The translations under genes were made by a program, and so were the position numbers. From Peribacillus sp. FSL P2-0133 (GTDB lineage Bacteria > Bacillota > Bacilli > Bacillales > DSM-1321): a stretch of DNA of 64,000 nt. Shown in pieces: positions 54,138 through 62,429 of the stretch. Where the stretch lies: NCBI RefSeq assembly GCF_037975445.1, contig NZ_CP150254.1, forward strand, positions 5,702,001 to 5,766,000, read 5' to 3'. The notes under the pieces were generated by a model that saw nothing but the letters and a program-made list of their open reading frames with translations, ran no database searches and had not been told where the DNA came from. Every line of letters begins with the position of its first letter. Position 1 is the stretch's first letter.

Positions 54138-55466
54138 TTAGTAAGCCATGATGGGTGTTTTTACACGGAATGACTGAAATGCACCCTTTGGCTCGGATGG
54201 ATAAACTTCTTTACCTGCCAATTGATTGATGATAATCGAATTTCGGAATGCCCCTAAGCCTAAATCCGGAGCACCCACACCATGTGTATGTATCTCGCCA
54301 TTTTGAATGAAAAGGTGATTCGGTGTAGGGATGGCCGTTCCTACCCGATAGTCTTTCGTTATTGTAAGACGCCCCAAATCATCGCGGACTAAATGGTCCT
54401 CCATGGTTTCAAGGAATGCCGGAAGGGTTGATTTATAGCCCGTTCCAAAAACGATCGCCTCTGTGTCCACATCAAATTCGCTATCTTCTACCCACTGGCG
54501 GCATTTCAATCTCCAGCCATTTTCGGCGGGGGTAACTGCCGCAACTTCCGTCATGGCCCGAAGTTCAATGGAAAGTTCGGCATTTCCAATCGATTTTTCA
54601 TACATCTTGTCAAAAATTGCTGCAATTGTCGTAGCACTGATCCCTTTATACAATAAATCCTGTTTCGGCAGGATTTCATCCTTCTTTTCCTGTGGCAGCC
54701 GATAAAAGAAATCAAGGTAATCCGGAGTGAAGTATTCCAACCCGAGTTTTGAATATTCCATAGGGAAAAACCCCTTGGATCTTGTAAACCAGTTTAGCTG
54801 GTAGCCATTTTCCTCCTGCTCATTAAGCAGATCCAGAAAAACCTCTGCTGCACTCTGTCCAGACCCGACAACCGTTACGGATTTTTTCTTTAAGACATTT
54901 TCTTTATTCCGTAAATAGTCGGCCGAATGCAGGATGCTCTCTCCCATATATGGATGAAAGGCCGATGGAACAGTCGGGGCGCTGCCAATTCCCATGACTA
55001 TATGACGGCTATAAAAGACTTCGAGCTTTTGTGTTTGTGCATCCCTTACACTGATTTGGTAGCAGGGTTCACCTTGATCCCCTATATATTCAACCGCCTC
55101 CACTGCTTTTCCAAAACGGCAGCTATCAAGTTGATGGGCAGTCCAGCGGCAATAGTCGTTATATTCTTTTCGTGGAATCAAGAATTTTTCAAGAAAGTAG
55201 AAATGATAAAGCCGATCATGCTGCTGTAAATAATTCAGGTAACTATATGGGCTTGTCACATCTGCCATGCTAACTAGATCGGCAAAGAAAGGTACCTGCA
55301 AAGTTGTCCCTTCCAACAGCATCCCTTCATGCCAATTAAATTCCCGCTTTTTCTCAAAAAAGACGGCATTCAGCTCCGGGGTTTTCTCCAAAAGGGCCGC
55401 AAGTCCAAGGTTAAAGGGTCCTATCCCTATCCCTACCAGGTCATAGATAGATTGTTGCTTCTCCAT
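54138..55466 (-). CDS. FAD-dependent amine N-hydroxylase (IucD/RhbE-like)
   Basis: About 442 aa: FAD motif GIGIGPFNLGLAALL (about 12-26), NADPH motif VVGSGQSAAEVFLDLL (about 205-220) and the C-terminal ATGYK-equivalent IVFGTGYKSTLP. Enzymes of this group hydroxylate lysine, ornithine or 1,3-diaminopropane. The decarboxylase and aminotransferase in the operon point to diaminopropane. ATG 55466 (GAGGAAGTGGAAGT before it) is taken as the start. The longer frame to 55568 overlaps the acetyltransferase gene. Confidence 0.9.
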   Translation of the reverse strand: MEKQQSIYDLVGIGIGPFNLGLAALLEKTPELNAVFFEKKREFNWHEGMLLEGTTLQVPFFADLVSMADVTSPYSYLNYLQQHDRLYHFYFLEKFLIPRKEYNDYCRWTAHQLDSCRFGKAVEAVEYIGDQGEPCYQISVRDAQTQKLEVFYSRHIVMGIGSAPTVPSAFHPYMGESILHSADYLRNKENVLKKKSVTVVGSGQSAAEVFLDLLNEQEENGYQLNWFTRSKGFFPMEYSKLGLEYFTPDYLDFFYRLPQEKKDEILPKQDLLYKGISATTIAAIFDKMYEKSIGNAELSIELRAMTEVAAVTPAENGWRLKCRQWVEDSEFDVDTEAIVFGTGYKSTLPAFLETMEDHLVRDDLGRLTITKDYRVGTAIPTPNHLFIQNGEIHTHGVGAPDLGLGAFRNSIIINQLAGKEVYPSEPKGAFQSFRVKTPIMAY

Positions 55467-56025
55467 ACTTCCACTTCCTCTCGAAGTTCTCCCGTGTACA
55501 TGACATAAGTAATGCTGTTTTATCAGGGAGCTCAATTTCTTTAATTGGGGTAAACCCGCACTTTTCAAATAAGTAAATCATCTTTGCATTTCGAATATCC
55601 GGTTCAGCCATCACTTTTTTTGTTTTCGCAGAAAGCAGTTGGTATTTCACCATTGCACGTAAAAACGGCAAAGCCAGTCCTTTTCCTAGATAATCCGGAT
55701 CACCTATGAGTAAATGAATGCCTTGATCTCCCTCTTCGGATTCGTAATAATCTTCGATGATATCGCCTTTTACCCAATACGATTCCCAATAGCTCATGGG
55801 AATGGAGTCCAGACAGCCTAAATAGAGTGTTTGGTGTGTATCAGCCAATGCCTTTTTTAAATGAACGGCGAATTTTTCTTTTGTGAAATTCAAATTCCAG
55901 TAGGGAATCACATGATCTTCATGCATCCATTTATGCAATGTATCCAAATCCCTCTCAAATTCAACTTTGACAAATGAAAGCTGTTGATTACGTTCCTTCA
56001 GCATTTCTTCATAGCTATTTTTCAT
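55441..56025 (-). CDS. GNAT-family hydroxylamine acetyltransferase (IucB/RhbD-like)
   Basis: About 194 aa: the IucB-type GNAT fold, with WMHEDHVIPYWNLNFTKEKF, HLLIGDPDYLGKGLALPFLRA (acetyl-CoA loop) and MAEPDIRNAKMIYLFEKCGFTPIKEIELPDKTALLM. It would acetylate N-hydroxy-diaminopropane to the hydroxamate. ATG 56025 is used; the frame continues upstream into the end of the synthetase gene, where no RBS is seen. It overlaps both flanking genes slightly. Confidence 0.85.
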   Translation of the reverse strand: MKNSYEEMLKERNQQLSFVKVEFERDLDTLHKWMHEDHVIPYWNLNFTKEKFAVHLKKALADTHQTLYLGCLDSIPMSYWESYWVKGDIIEDYYESEEGDQGIHLLIGDPDYLGKGLALPFLRAMVKYQLLSAKTKKVMAEPDIRNAKMIYLFEKCGFTPIKEIELPDKTALLMSCTRENFERKWKYGEATIYL

Positions 56026-57823
56026 GGACGGCCATAACCCCCTGCGCGAACGGATTATCAATCGTTGTATAAACGGATTGTGTCTCAAGTGAACCCACAA
56101 GCTCATCCATATCATGGAATCGTGTCAGTAAATTAGCCTTACACGATAATTCCCGGGCATGAAGCAACTTTGAAACAACTCGATTCACACCCTCATCTTC
56201 GCTTTCCCTGCTGCATGTATCCAGTTGTTCCTGAACGAGCTGTAACAGTTTGTTCTCTGATACTAATCCTTCCGTACCAAAATTATTGATTAAGCCTAAT
56301 AAGTGATTAAAAAAGAAATAGTATTGCAGTCTTTCTTCAGCGACTTCATCAGAACAAATCGTGAAGCTTTTTTCACTTAGTTCAGGCAAGATCTTCAGCA
56401 GCCTGTCCACTTTGGATTCACAATAGTAATACCCTTGATTATCACGATAATAAAAAGTGGCTGGATAACCATCTTGAAGTTGAATGATGGAATTTTGTTG
56501 ATGGGCTTCCAAAACAATTCCATACTCTTCAAAAAGCCAAAGCATCGGTTTTAATGTCATTGACAGATAGGTTTTGAACCAATCCTTACTTACTTCTTCG
56601 GTACTGCGGTTTTCTTCAGTTGATAATTTGCGGATGATCGCTCCAAGCCTTGATGGTGCACCATAGGCATTATCCTGACATAAGCCGGCAATCAGGCTTG
56701 CTTGTTTATTGTTTCCATAAAAAGGGTTTTCCCGGATATCAACATCGAATCCCGAATCTTGCTCGCTTGTTTTGATCGTTAGGTAAGCAGGGTCCTTGAT
56801 GATTCGGAAGGAGGGGTGCCGTTCTTTTAAATCGTCGCCCACTTTAGAATCTATTAATTTAGCAATTTCCACACCACGATCTAATTCTTTTTGCAGATTT
56901 GCACGTAAGGAATTCGTGATTTTAACCGGAACCGAAAATTTGTACATATATCTTGATGTGGCACTATATACCGTTCTAAATGAAGAGGTGGCCGTGAATT
57001 TTTTCCCAAGCGGTCCAGCATAAACTAGTGACCCTTGCTCGATCAGCCTCTTGACCTCTTCTTTTTCGATAAGTACTTTTGCCTGGAGCGGGTGTGCCGG
57101 GATGATGATAAATTTGCTTTCCTGTTGGCAATACGTTCCTCTGAATTCACTGGAAATCTCCAAGTCACCGGCTAATTCCTGTTTAATGATCTCACTTGCC
57201 GATCGGACATCACTGGAATCCTGGATGACAATCGAAGGTTCTGCCAGGAAGTAGTGCAGCTGAAACTCCCCTTTTAATTCGGGTGAATAGATCCATTCCT
57301 CTTTTTCTGAAATGCCCTGCTTGCTTTTCGGTGTCGGGTGGAACAGGTGCCCGAATAAAAGTGACTGCTCTGCTTCGATGTAGGTGAAATCAGGACTTTG
57401 AAGTGCATCAATGTCTTCGGTCCTGGCTTCAACATACCGTTGAATATTTTGGCTGCTTAGGATGACACGCAGCATCAATTCATCTTCACTATCCGTCCGG
57501 CCCTGCTCATTCAATAATTCTTTAGAAACGATCGAGACCATTGTCACGTAATCTAATTCATGTACTTGCTTGGATGCCGTTTGATAGTAAATCGGGAAGT
57601 TGAAAATATGACGCCCCGTTTCCGACCAATATTTAAGCGGAACAAGCAATGCAATATCTTGGGACATGAGCTTACTGACTACTAATGAATCCGGAATGGA
57701 CCCATCCAAATTCGGCCAGTTTTTCGTTTCTTCTAAACTGTAATTTCCGGTTTCCCGGAAATAACAATTCAGAAAGCTTTGCATTGTCGCCCTTTCAGCT
57801 ATTTGCTTACCATTCATCTTCAT
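56015..57823 (-). CDS. IucA/IucC-family NIS siderophore synthetase (RhbC-like)
   Basis: The 602-aa second NIS synthetase has IIPAHPLQAKVL (about 247), TNSLRANLQKELDRGVEIAKL (about 310) and the C-terminal GIVLEAHQQNSIIQLQDGYPATFYYRDNQGYYY motif (about 440). It corresponds to RhbC, making the first amide bond between citrate and the hydroxamate. It overlaps the decarboxylase gene by 4 nt. The two synthetases of the operon are clearly different from each other. Confidence 0.92.
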   Translation of the reverse strand: MKMNGKQIAERATMQSFLNCYFRETGNYSLEETKNWPNLDGSIPDSLVVSKLMSQDIALLVPLKYWSETGRHIFNFPIYYQTASKQVHELDYVTMVSIVSKELLNEQGRTDSEDELMLRVILSSQNIQRYVEARTEDIDALQSPDFTYIEAEQSLLFGHLFHPTPKSKQGISEKEEWIYSPELKGEFQLHYFLAEPSIVIQDSSDVRSASEIIKQELAGDLEISSEFRGTYCQQESKFIIIPAHPLQAKVLIEKEEVKRLIEQGSLVYAGPLGKKFTATSSFRTVYSATSRYMYKFSVPVKITNSLRANLQKELDRGVEIAKLIDSKVGDDLKERHPSFRIIKDPAYLTIKTSEQDSGFDVDIRENPFYGNNKQASLIAGLCQDNAYGAPSRLGAIIRKLSTEENRSTEEVSKDWFKTYLSMTLKPMLWLFEEYGIVLEAHQQNSIIQLQDGYPATFYYRDNQGYYYCESKVDRLLKILPELSEKSFTICSDEVAEERLQYYFFFNHLLGLINNFGTEGLVSENKLLQLVQEQLDTCSRESEDEGVNRVVSKLLHARELSCKANLLTRFHDMDELVGSLETQSVYTTIDNPFAQGVMAVHEK

Positions 57824-59328
57824 TCCTCCATTATCTTGAACATTTCACCTAATACTCGGATTTCGTCTAAAATTCCCTCTATGTGTTCAAGGCTTGTCAT
57901 TGGATTCAATAGTGTCATTTTTAAATATACCTGTCCGTCAAAACGCGTTTTCGCTAAAAATGCCCGTCCGCTTTTCAGTAATTCTTGCTGAATCTGTTTA
58001 TTTAATAGATTTACTAACTGATCACTTTCTCCCTCGAGATTATAACGGAATACAACCGCATTCAATTCAGGTTCTTTATTTAATACTGTGAATCCTTCCT
58101 CCTTATCGATCTTCGCTGCCACTTCACGTGCAAGATGACAAGTATAGTCGATCATTTCGGCAAAGGTATCCAGTCCAACGACCTTCAATGACATCCAGAG
58201 TTTCAATGCGTCGAACCTTCTCGTCGTTTGAACCGATTTATTGACTAAATGAACCATGCCCTCGGCTTCATCTTCCTGAGGATTCAAGTAATCGGCGTGA
58301 TGCTGGATATATTGAAATGAGTTGCTGTCAGAGACAAGAAAAGCACCACAACTGATGGGTTGATAGAATAATTTGTGAAAATCAACCGTAATCGAGTCGG
58401 CCCGTTCAATTCCGCTGATTAACTCTTTGTAATCCTTACTTAAAATCATCGCGCCTCCATATGCGGCGTCCACATGCAGCCATATCCCATTTTTCCTTGC
58501 AGCTTCGGACAATTCGTGTAATGGATCGATTGAACCGAAATCCGTTGTTCCACAAGTTGCAACGATGGCAAATGGCAGTAAACCCTGTTCCTCTAAAATC
58601 GACATTTGATGATTTAATTCATCTATGGACAGACGGTGATTTGAATCCGTTTTAATCGTGACTACAGCCTGTTCACCAAGCCCCAGCTGTGCCGCTGATT
58701 TACGGACCGTAAAGTGGGCAGCCTCGGAGCATAAGATCCGCAACTTTTTCGCCTCGGCTGGCAAACCTTGCTGCTGAACATCCACACCCCAGAAACGCTT
58801 ACAATAAGCGTCCCTCGCCAATAGCAGTCCCATATAATTAGATTGGGTTCCACCGCTTGTGAAAATCCCATCCGCTTGTTCAGGTAACCCCACCTGGCTG
58901 CACAGCCAATCTATTAAACGCTCTTCAACGAAGGTGGCCGCCGAGCTTTGGTCCCATGAATCCATGGATTGATTCAACGTACCTATAATCATTTCGGCAG
59001 CCACGGCAGGTATTAATGTCGGGCAATGCAAATGTCCTATACAAGTAGGGCTGTGTACATTGATGCTGTCGTTAATAACAAACTCTGCCAGCTCATCCGC
59101 TACTGCTTCCATTGTCTTCCCTTTTAGAGAAGCAATGGACAGCTCGTTTAATCTTGCCTCGATTTCATACGGTTTTTTCCCAGAGTATGGTGAATCGTTC
59201 CCCTTTAAAAAGTCCGTCAGCTTTTTTTCAATGATTTTTAATGACTGGCTGTAGTTATTGAAACCTTCTTCGTTATTCAAGAACAATCGAGAATAAGCAA
59301 AATCCGTTTTATTTATCATTTCGATCAT
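57820..59328 (-). CDS. PLP-dependent L-2,4-diaminobutyrate decarboxylase (RhbB-like)
   Basis: The 502-aa group II decarboxylase has TSGGTQSNYMGLLLARDAYC (phosphate site), HVDAAYGGAMILS (Asp for pyridine N) and ITVDFHKLFYQPISCGAFL (HK motif, Schiff-base Lys, about 310-325). It converts diaminobutyrate to 1,3-diaminopropane, the backbone amine of schizokinen and rhizobactin. It starts 7 nt after the aminotransferase stop, with RBS GAGGGTG. Confidence 0.9.
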   Translation of the reverse strand: MIEMINKTDFAYSRLFLNNEEGFNNYSQSLKIIEKKLTDFLKGNDSPYSGKKPYEIEARLNELSIASLKGKTMEAVADELAEFVINDSINVHSPTCIGHLHCPTLIPAVAAEMIIGTLNQSMDSWDQSSAATFVEERLIDWLCSQVGLPEQADGIFTSGGTQSNYMGLLLARDAYCKRFWGVDVQQQGLPAEAKKLRILCSEAAHFTVRKSAAQLGLGEQAVVTIKTDSNHRLSIDELNHQMSILEEQGLLPFAIVATCGTTDFGSIDPLHELSEAARKNGIWLHVDAAYGGAMILSKDYKELISGIERADSITVDFHKLFYQPISCGAFLVSDSNSFQYIQHHADYLNPQEDEAEGMVHLVNKSVQTTRRFDALKLWMSLKVVGLDTFAEMIDYTCHLAREVAAKIDKEEGFTVLNKEPELNAVVFRYNLEGESDQLVNLLNKQIQQELLKSGRAFLAKTRFDGQVYLKMTLLNPMTSLEHIEGILDEIRVLGEMFKIMEE

Positions 59329-59335
59329 TGATCAT

Positions 59336-60688
59336 TCACCCTCTTGCAACAGCTGCACGAACAGCTTGTTCAAAAATTGCAGTGGCTTCGCGAAGCTGGG
59401 ATTCCGTTACGATCAATGGAGGCAAGAATCTCACAACACTTCCATGTCTGCCGCCAACCTCCAGAATCAACCCTCTTTGAAAGCATTCCTGTTGAATGGC
59501 ACTGGCAAGTTGCGAATTAGCAGGATGGCTTCCATTCGCATTTTGCGGTTCTTCATGATTGATCATTTCCACACCGACCATTAATCCCCGGCCCCTGACA
59601 TCACCGATCTGCTTAATATCTTTTTGCAAATCTTTAAGAATATCCTTTAATATTTCTCCCATTTTAGCGGCATGCTCCACAAGATTCGTCTCTTTCATGT
59701 ATTTTAAAGTAGCCGTTCCTGCTGCCATTGCCATTTGATTTCCGCGGAACGTACCGATATGTGCACCTGGTGACCATAGGTCAAGCTCTTTGTTATAAAT
59801 CACCACCGATAATGGAAGACTTCCGCCTATTGCTTTGGATAGTACAAGAACATCCGGAACGATTCCTGCATGTTCAAAGGCAAACATTTTCCCTGTACGG
59901 CCGATACCTGATTGAACTTCGTCGATAATTAGCGGAATGCCCTTCTCTTTCGTTATTCTCCTGATTTCCTTAAGCCATGGAATTGGAGCTGGAATGGAGC
60001 CTCCCTCACCTTGTACTGCCTCTAAAATCATTCCTGCTGGCGGCAATAATCCGGATTCAGGATCGTTCAATAGATTTTCGATATACTGGCTGCTGATTTT
60101 ATGGCTTTCTTCTCCGCCTATTCCAAAAGGACAGCGATATTGGTAAGGATACGGCAGGAATTGTACATCTGGGATTAACCCTTGTATTTTTTCCTTTGGT
60201 TTTGTATTGCCGCTGATTGACATGGTTGCATGCGTTGCCCCGTGGTAAGCTCCTTGGAAGGATAAAATGCTTCTATTGCCTGTCGCTGTTTTTACTAGTT
60301 TAAGTGCTGCCTCAATGGCGTCTCCGCCAGTAGGACCACAGAATTGAATTTTTGCATTTTTCCTGAATTCCTCAGGCAGGCATTCAAAAATTTCATCGAC
60401 GAACTGCTCTTTGATCGGCGTTGTAAAGTCCAATGTATGCAAAGGACGCTTGTCCTTAAGAATTTTTTCCATTGCTTCAAGCACTGCCGGATGATTGTGT
60501 CCAAGCGCTAATGTTCCAGCCCCCGCAAGAAAATCAATATATCGTTTTCCATCCATGTCTGTTAAGTAAATTCCCTCCGCTTGATCGATCGCCATGGGTA
60601 ATCTTCTAGGATATGATCGTGCATTTGATTCCCTTGTATTTTGTTGTTCCAAAAGTTGATCATTTTTTGTAAGCGTGTTCGTTACCAT
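59336..60688 (-). CDS. Diaminobutyrate-2-oxoglutarate aminotransferase (RhbA-like)
   Basis: The 450-aa class III PLP aminotransferase has FLAGAGTLALGHNHPAV, QFCGPTGGDAIEAALKL, IIDEVQSGIGRTGKMFAFEH and the Lys motif VLSKAIGGSLPLS. It makes L-2,4-diaminobutyrate from aspartate semialdehyde. It is the first gene of the operon. RBS GGAGG lies 6 nt before ATG 60688, and the promoter is covered by Fur boxes. Confidence 0.92.
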   Translation of the reverse strand: MVTNTLTKNDQLLEQQNTRESNARSYPRRLPMAIDQAEGIYLTDMDGKRYIDFLAGAGTLALGHNHPAVLEAMEKILKDKRPLHTLDFTTPIKEQFVDEIFECLPEEFRKNAKIQFCGPTGGDAIEAALKLVKTATGNRSILSFQGAYHGATHATMSISGNTKPKEKIQGLIPDVQFLPYPYQYRCPFGIGGEESHKISSQYIENLLNDPESGLLPPAGMILEAVQGEGGSIPAPIPWLKEIRRITKEKGIPLIIDEVQSGIGRTGKMFAFEHAGIVPDVLVLSKAIGGSLPLSVVIYNKELDLWSPGAHIGTFRGNQMAMAAGTATLKYMKETNLVEHAAKMGEILKDILKDLQKDIKQIGDVRGRGLMVGVEMINHEEPQNANGSHPANSQLASAIQQECFQRGLILEVGGRHGSVVRFLPPLIVTESQLREATAIFEQAVRAAVARG

Positions 60689-60712
60689 AGTGAACCTCCA
60701 TGTATTGAATTA

Positions 60713-60773
60713 ATTGAGAATAATTATCATTATCATGAAATTCATTTTACTGATAATGATAATTATTCTCAAT
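60713..60773. promoter_or_regulatory. Double Fur box: 23-bp perfect inverted repeat upstream of the siderophore operon
   Basis: 60713-60735 and 60751-60773 are exact reverse complements over 23 bp. Each arm contains a near-consensus Fur box (core TGATAATGATAATTATTCTC on the right arm), separated by 15 bp. The array lies 25-85 bp before the first siderophore gene. Iron-replete repression by Fur is the expected regulation. Confidence 0.9.
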
Positions 60774-60815
60774 GAGTAAATTCACTCATTTTTCTGCTAT
60801 TAAATTCCAATAAAA

Positions 60816-60892
60816 TTAAGAAAAGGTTAAAACTGGGGCCTATTCTCTATTTATCTATTGAATATAAAAAATGTTCTTAAGGTTTTATTAAG
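60816..60892 (+). promoter_or_regulatory. Two TTAAG direct-repeat sites (C', C) before the VTC operon
   Basis: Site C: TTAAG at 60877 and 60888 (11-bp period, TTAAGGTTTTATTAAG). Site C': TTAAG at 60816 and TTAAA at 60827, also an 11-bp period. A TATAAG -10-like hexamer (60901-60906) follows site C after 7 nt. The start codon is 53 nt past site C. The same motif precedes the two-component/exporter units near 29.2 and 34.2 kb. Confidence 0.5.
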
Positions 60893-60945
60893 ATTCCATT
60901 TATAAGCTGAACGCAGTCAAAAATCATGGAAAAGGAGGAACGACA

Positions 60946-61629
60946 ATGAACGGTTTAAAGGGAAGGCGGGAACTCAAACATGCAATCACCAAAGCGGATT
61001 GTCATTTATTAAGAAAAAATCTGCAAAACTTCATGAAGCTTGATCCCCATGGGCTTGATGGGAAATATTTAATTCGAAGTGTTTATTTCGACAACTTTGA
61101 CAATAAAATCCTGAGGCAAAAAACAGAGGGGTTCTATCACAGGGATAAGTTCAGGGCTAGACTTTATGATCATAATGCGAATTTCATCAATCTAGAAAAA
61201 AAGAGTAAGCGGAATAACCTTACCTATAAACAGAAGTGCAGGCTTTCTGCTAGAGAATACGAACGGATTCGTTCAGGGGATATAGATTGGATGTCCGAGG
61301 ATTCAAGGGATATCCTCAGGGACTTATACATTCAAATGACCCTTTTCCAAATCAAGCCTACAACCGTCGTTGACTATGAAAGGGAGGTATTCATCTATGA
61401 GTACGGAAATGTGCGGGTCACCTTTGACAGTAATGTGAAAACGAGCTATCGGAATACGGATTTCCTGAATCCCGAATTAATCATGGTCGATGCTTTAGAC
61501 CCAGATTACGTAATCCTGGAAATAAAGTTTGACGAATTTCTTCCGGATATCATCAAACAATTGTTATCTATCATCGATACTAGAAAAACAGCTTTTTCAA
61601 AATACCAACTAAGCAGAAGATTCGGCTGA
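60946..61629 (+). CDS. VTC-domain (polyphosphate polymerase-type) protein
   Basis: The 227-aa protein is a stand-alone VTC domain: GRRELKHAITKADCHLLRKNL (basic entry), YLIRSVYFDN, HRDKFRARLYD, NLEKKSKRNNLTYKQKCRLS, and the ILEIKFDEFLPDIIKQLL and SKYQLSRR ends. The conserved Arg, Lys and Glu residues of the polyphosphate-synthesising tunnel appear kept. In bacteria such proteins occur with DUF4956 and CotH partners, as here; their product is not established. RBS AAGGAGG. Confidence 0.88.
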   Translation: MNGLKGRRELKHAITKADCHLLRKNLQNFMKLDPHGLDGKYLIRSVYFDNFDNKILRQKTEGFYHRDKFRARLYDHNANFINLEKKSKRNNLTYKQKCRLSAREYERIRSGDIDWMSEDSRDILRDLYIQMTLFQIKPTTVVDYEREVFIYEYGNVRVTFDSNVKTSYRNTDFLNPELIMVDALDPDYVILEIKFDEFLPDIIKQLLSIIDTRKTAFSKYQLSRRFG

Positions 61630-61664
61630 TTGCAACAAACACATAAAATTTGGAGGAATAGAAA

Positions 61665-62360
61665 ATGGATACGACGACCACCAACACCACTTTTAATGAT
61701 ATTTTCAAATCAAGCTTTTTGGACAAGACTGAGAGTTTTTCAATCATTGACTCCCTAATTGGATTACTGTTGGCATTTGCCATCGGATTGTTCATTTACG
61801 TCATTTATAAGAAGACCTTTTCCGGTGTGATGTACTCACACAATTTCAATATATCCCTCATCGTAATGACAATGGCCACGGCCTTGATCATCATGGGCAT
61901 ATCAACTAATATCGTTATCTCCCTTGGTATGGTCGGTGCCCTCTCCATCGTACGATTCAGAACGCCTATCAAAGATCCAATGGACTTGGTCTTCCTATTC
62001 TGGGCAGCGGCATCCGGGATTTTATGCGGGGCAGGACTAATTCCGCTGGTTATCATAGGTGCCATTTTAATAGGTATCGTGATGCTCATATTTGCCAATC
62101 GGATCACTGTTGAAAACCCATTTTTATTAATCGTTAAATATTCAGATGCATCAATTGAAAAAACGTTAGAAGAAATGATATCCAACAAGGTGAAAAAGCA
62201 TTCCGTCAAATCGAAATCCGTCATGGCGGATAATAACCTCGAAGTGACATATGAAATTCGATTAAAAGATAATAATGCGGAATTCATAAATCAAGTCAAG
62301 GACATGAACAGCGTTCACTCTGCCATCATGTTAAGTTATGATGGCAACTTCACAGCTTAA
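61665..62360 (+). CDS. DUF4956 membrane protein
   Basis: The 231-aa protein has about four TM helices (25-45, 55-78, then a pair at 100-145), the DUF4956 signature NIVISLGMVGALSIVRFRTPIKDPMDLVFLFWA, and a cytosolic C-terminal domain (about 150-231). Function is unknown; it is regularly paired with VTC-domain proteins. It lies 35 nt after the VTC gene, with RBS GGAGG, clearly in the same operon. Confidence 0.88.
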   Translation: MDTTTTNTTFNDIFKSSFLDKTESFSIIDSLIGLLLAFAIGLFIYVIYKKTFSGVMYSHNFNISLIVMTMATALIIMGISTNIVISLGMVGALSIVRFRTPIKDPMDLVFLFWAAASGILCGAGLIPLVIIGAILIGIVMLIFANRITVENPFLLIVKYSDASIEKTLEEMISNKVKKHSVKSKSVMADNNLEVTYEIRLKDNNAEFINQVKDMNSVHSAIMLSYDGNFTA

Positions 62361-62429
62361 GATAGATGGCGGACATAAAAATCCATGCCCACCCCTCTAT
62401 ATAAGACAACAGGAGGAAGGAGCCTTGAC

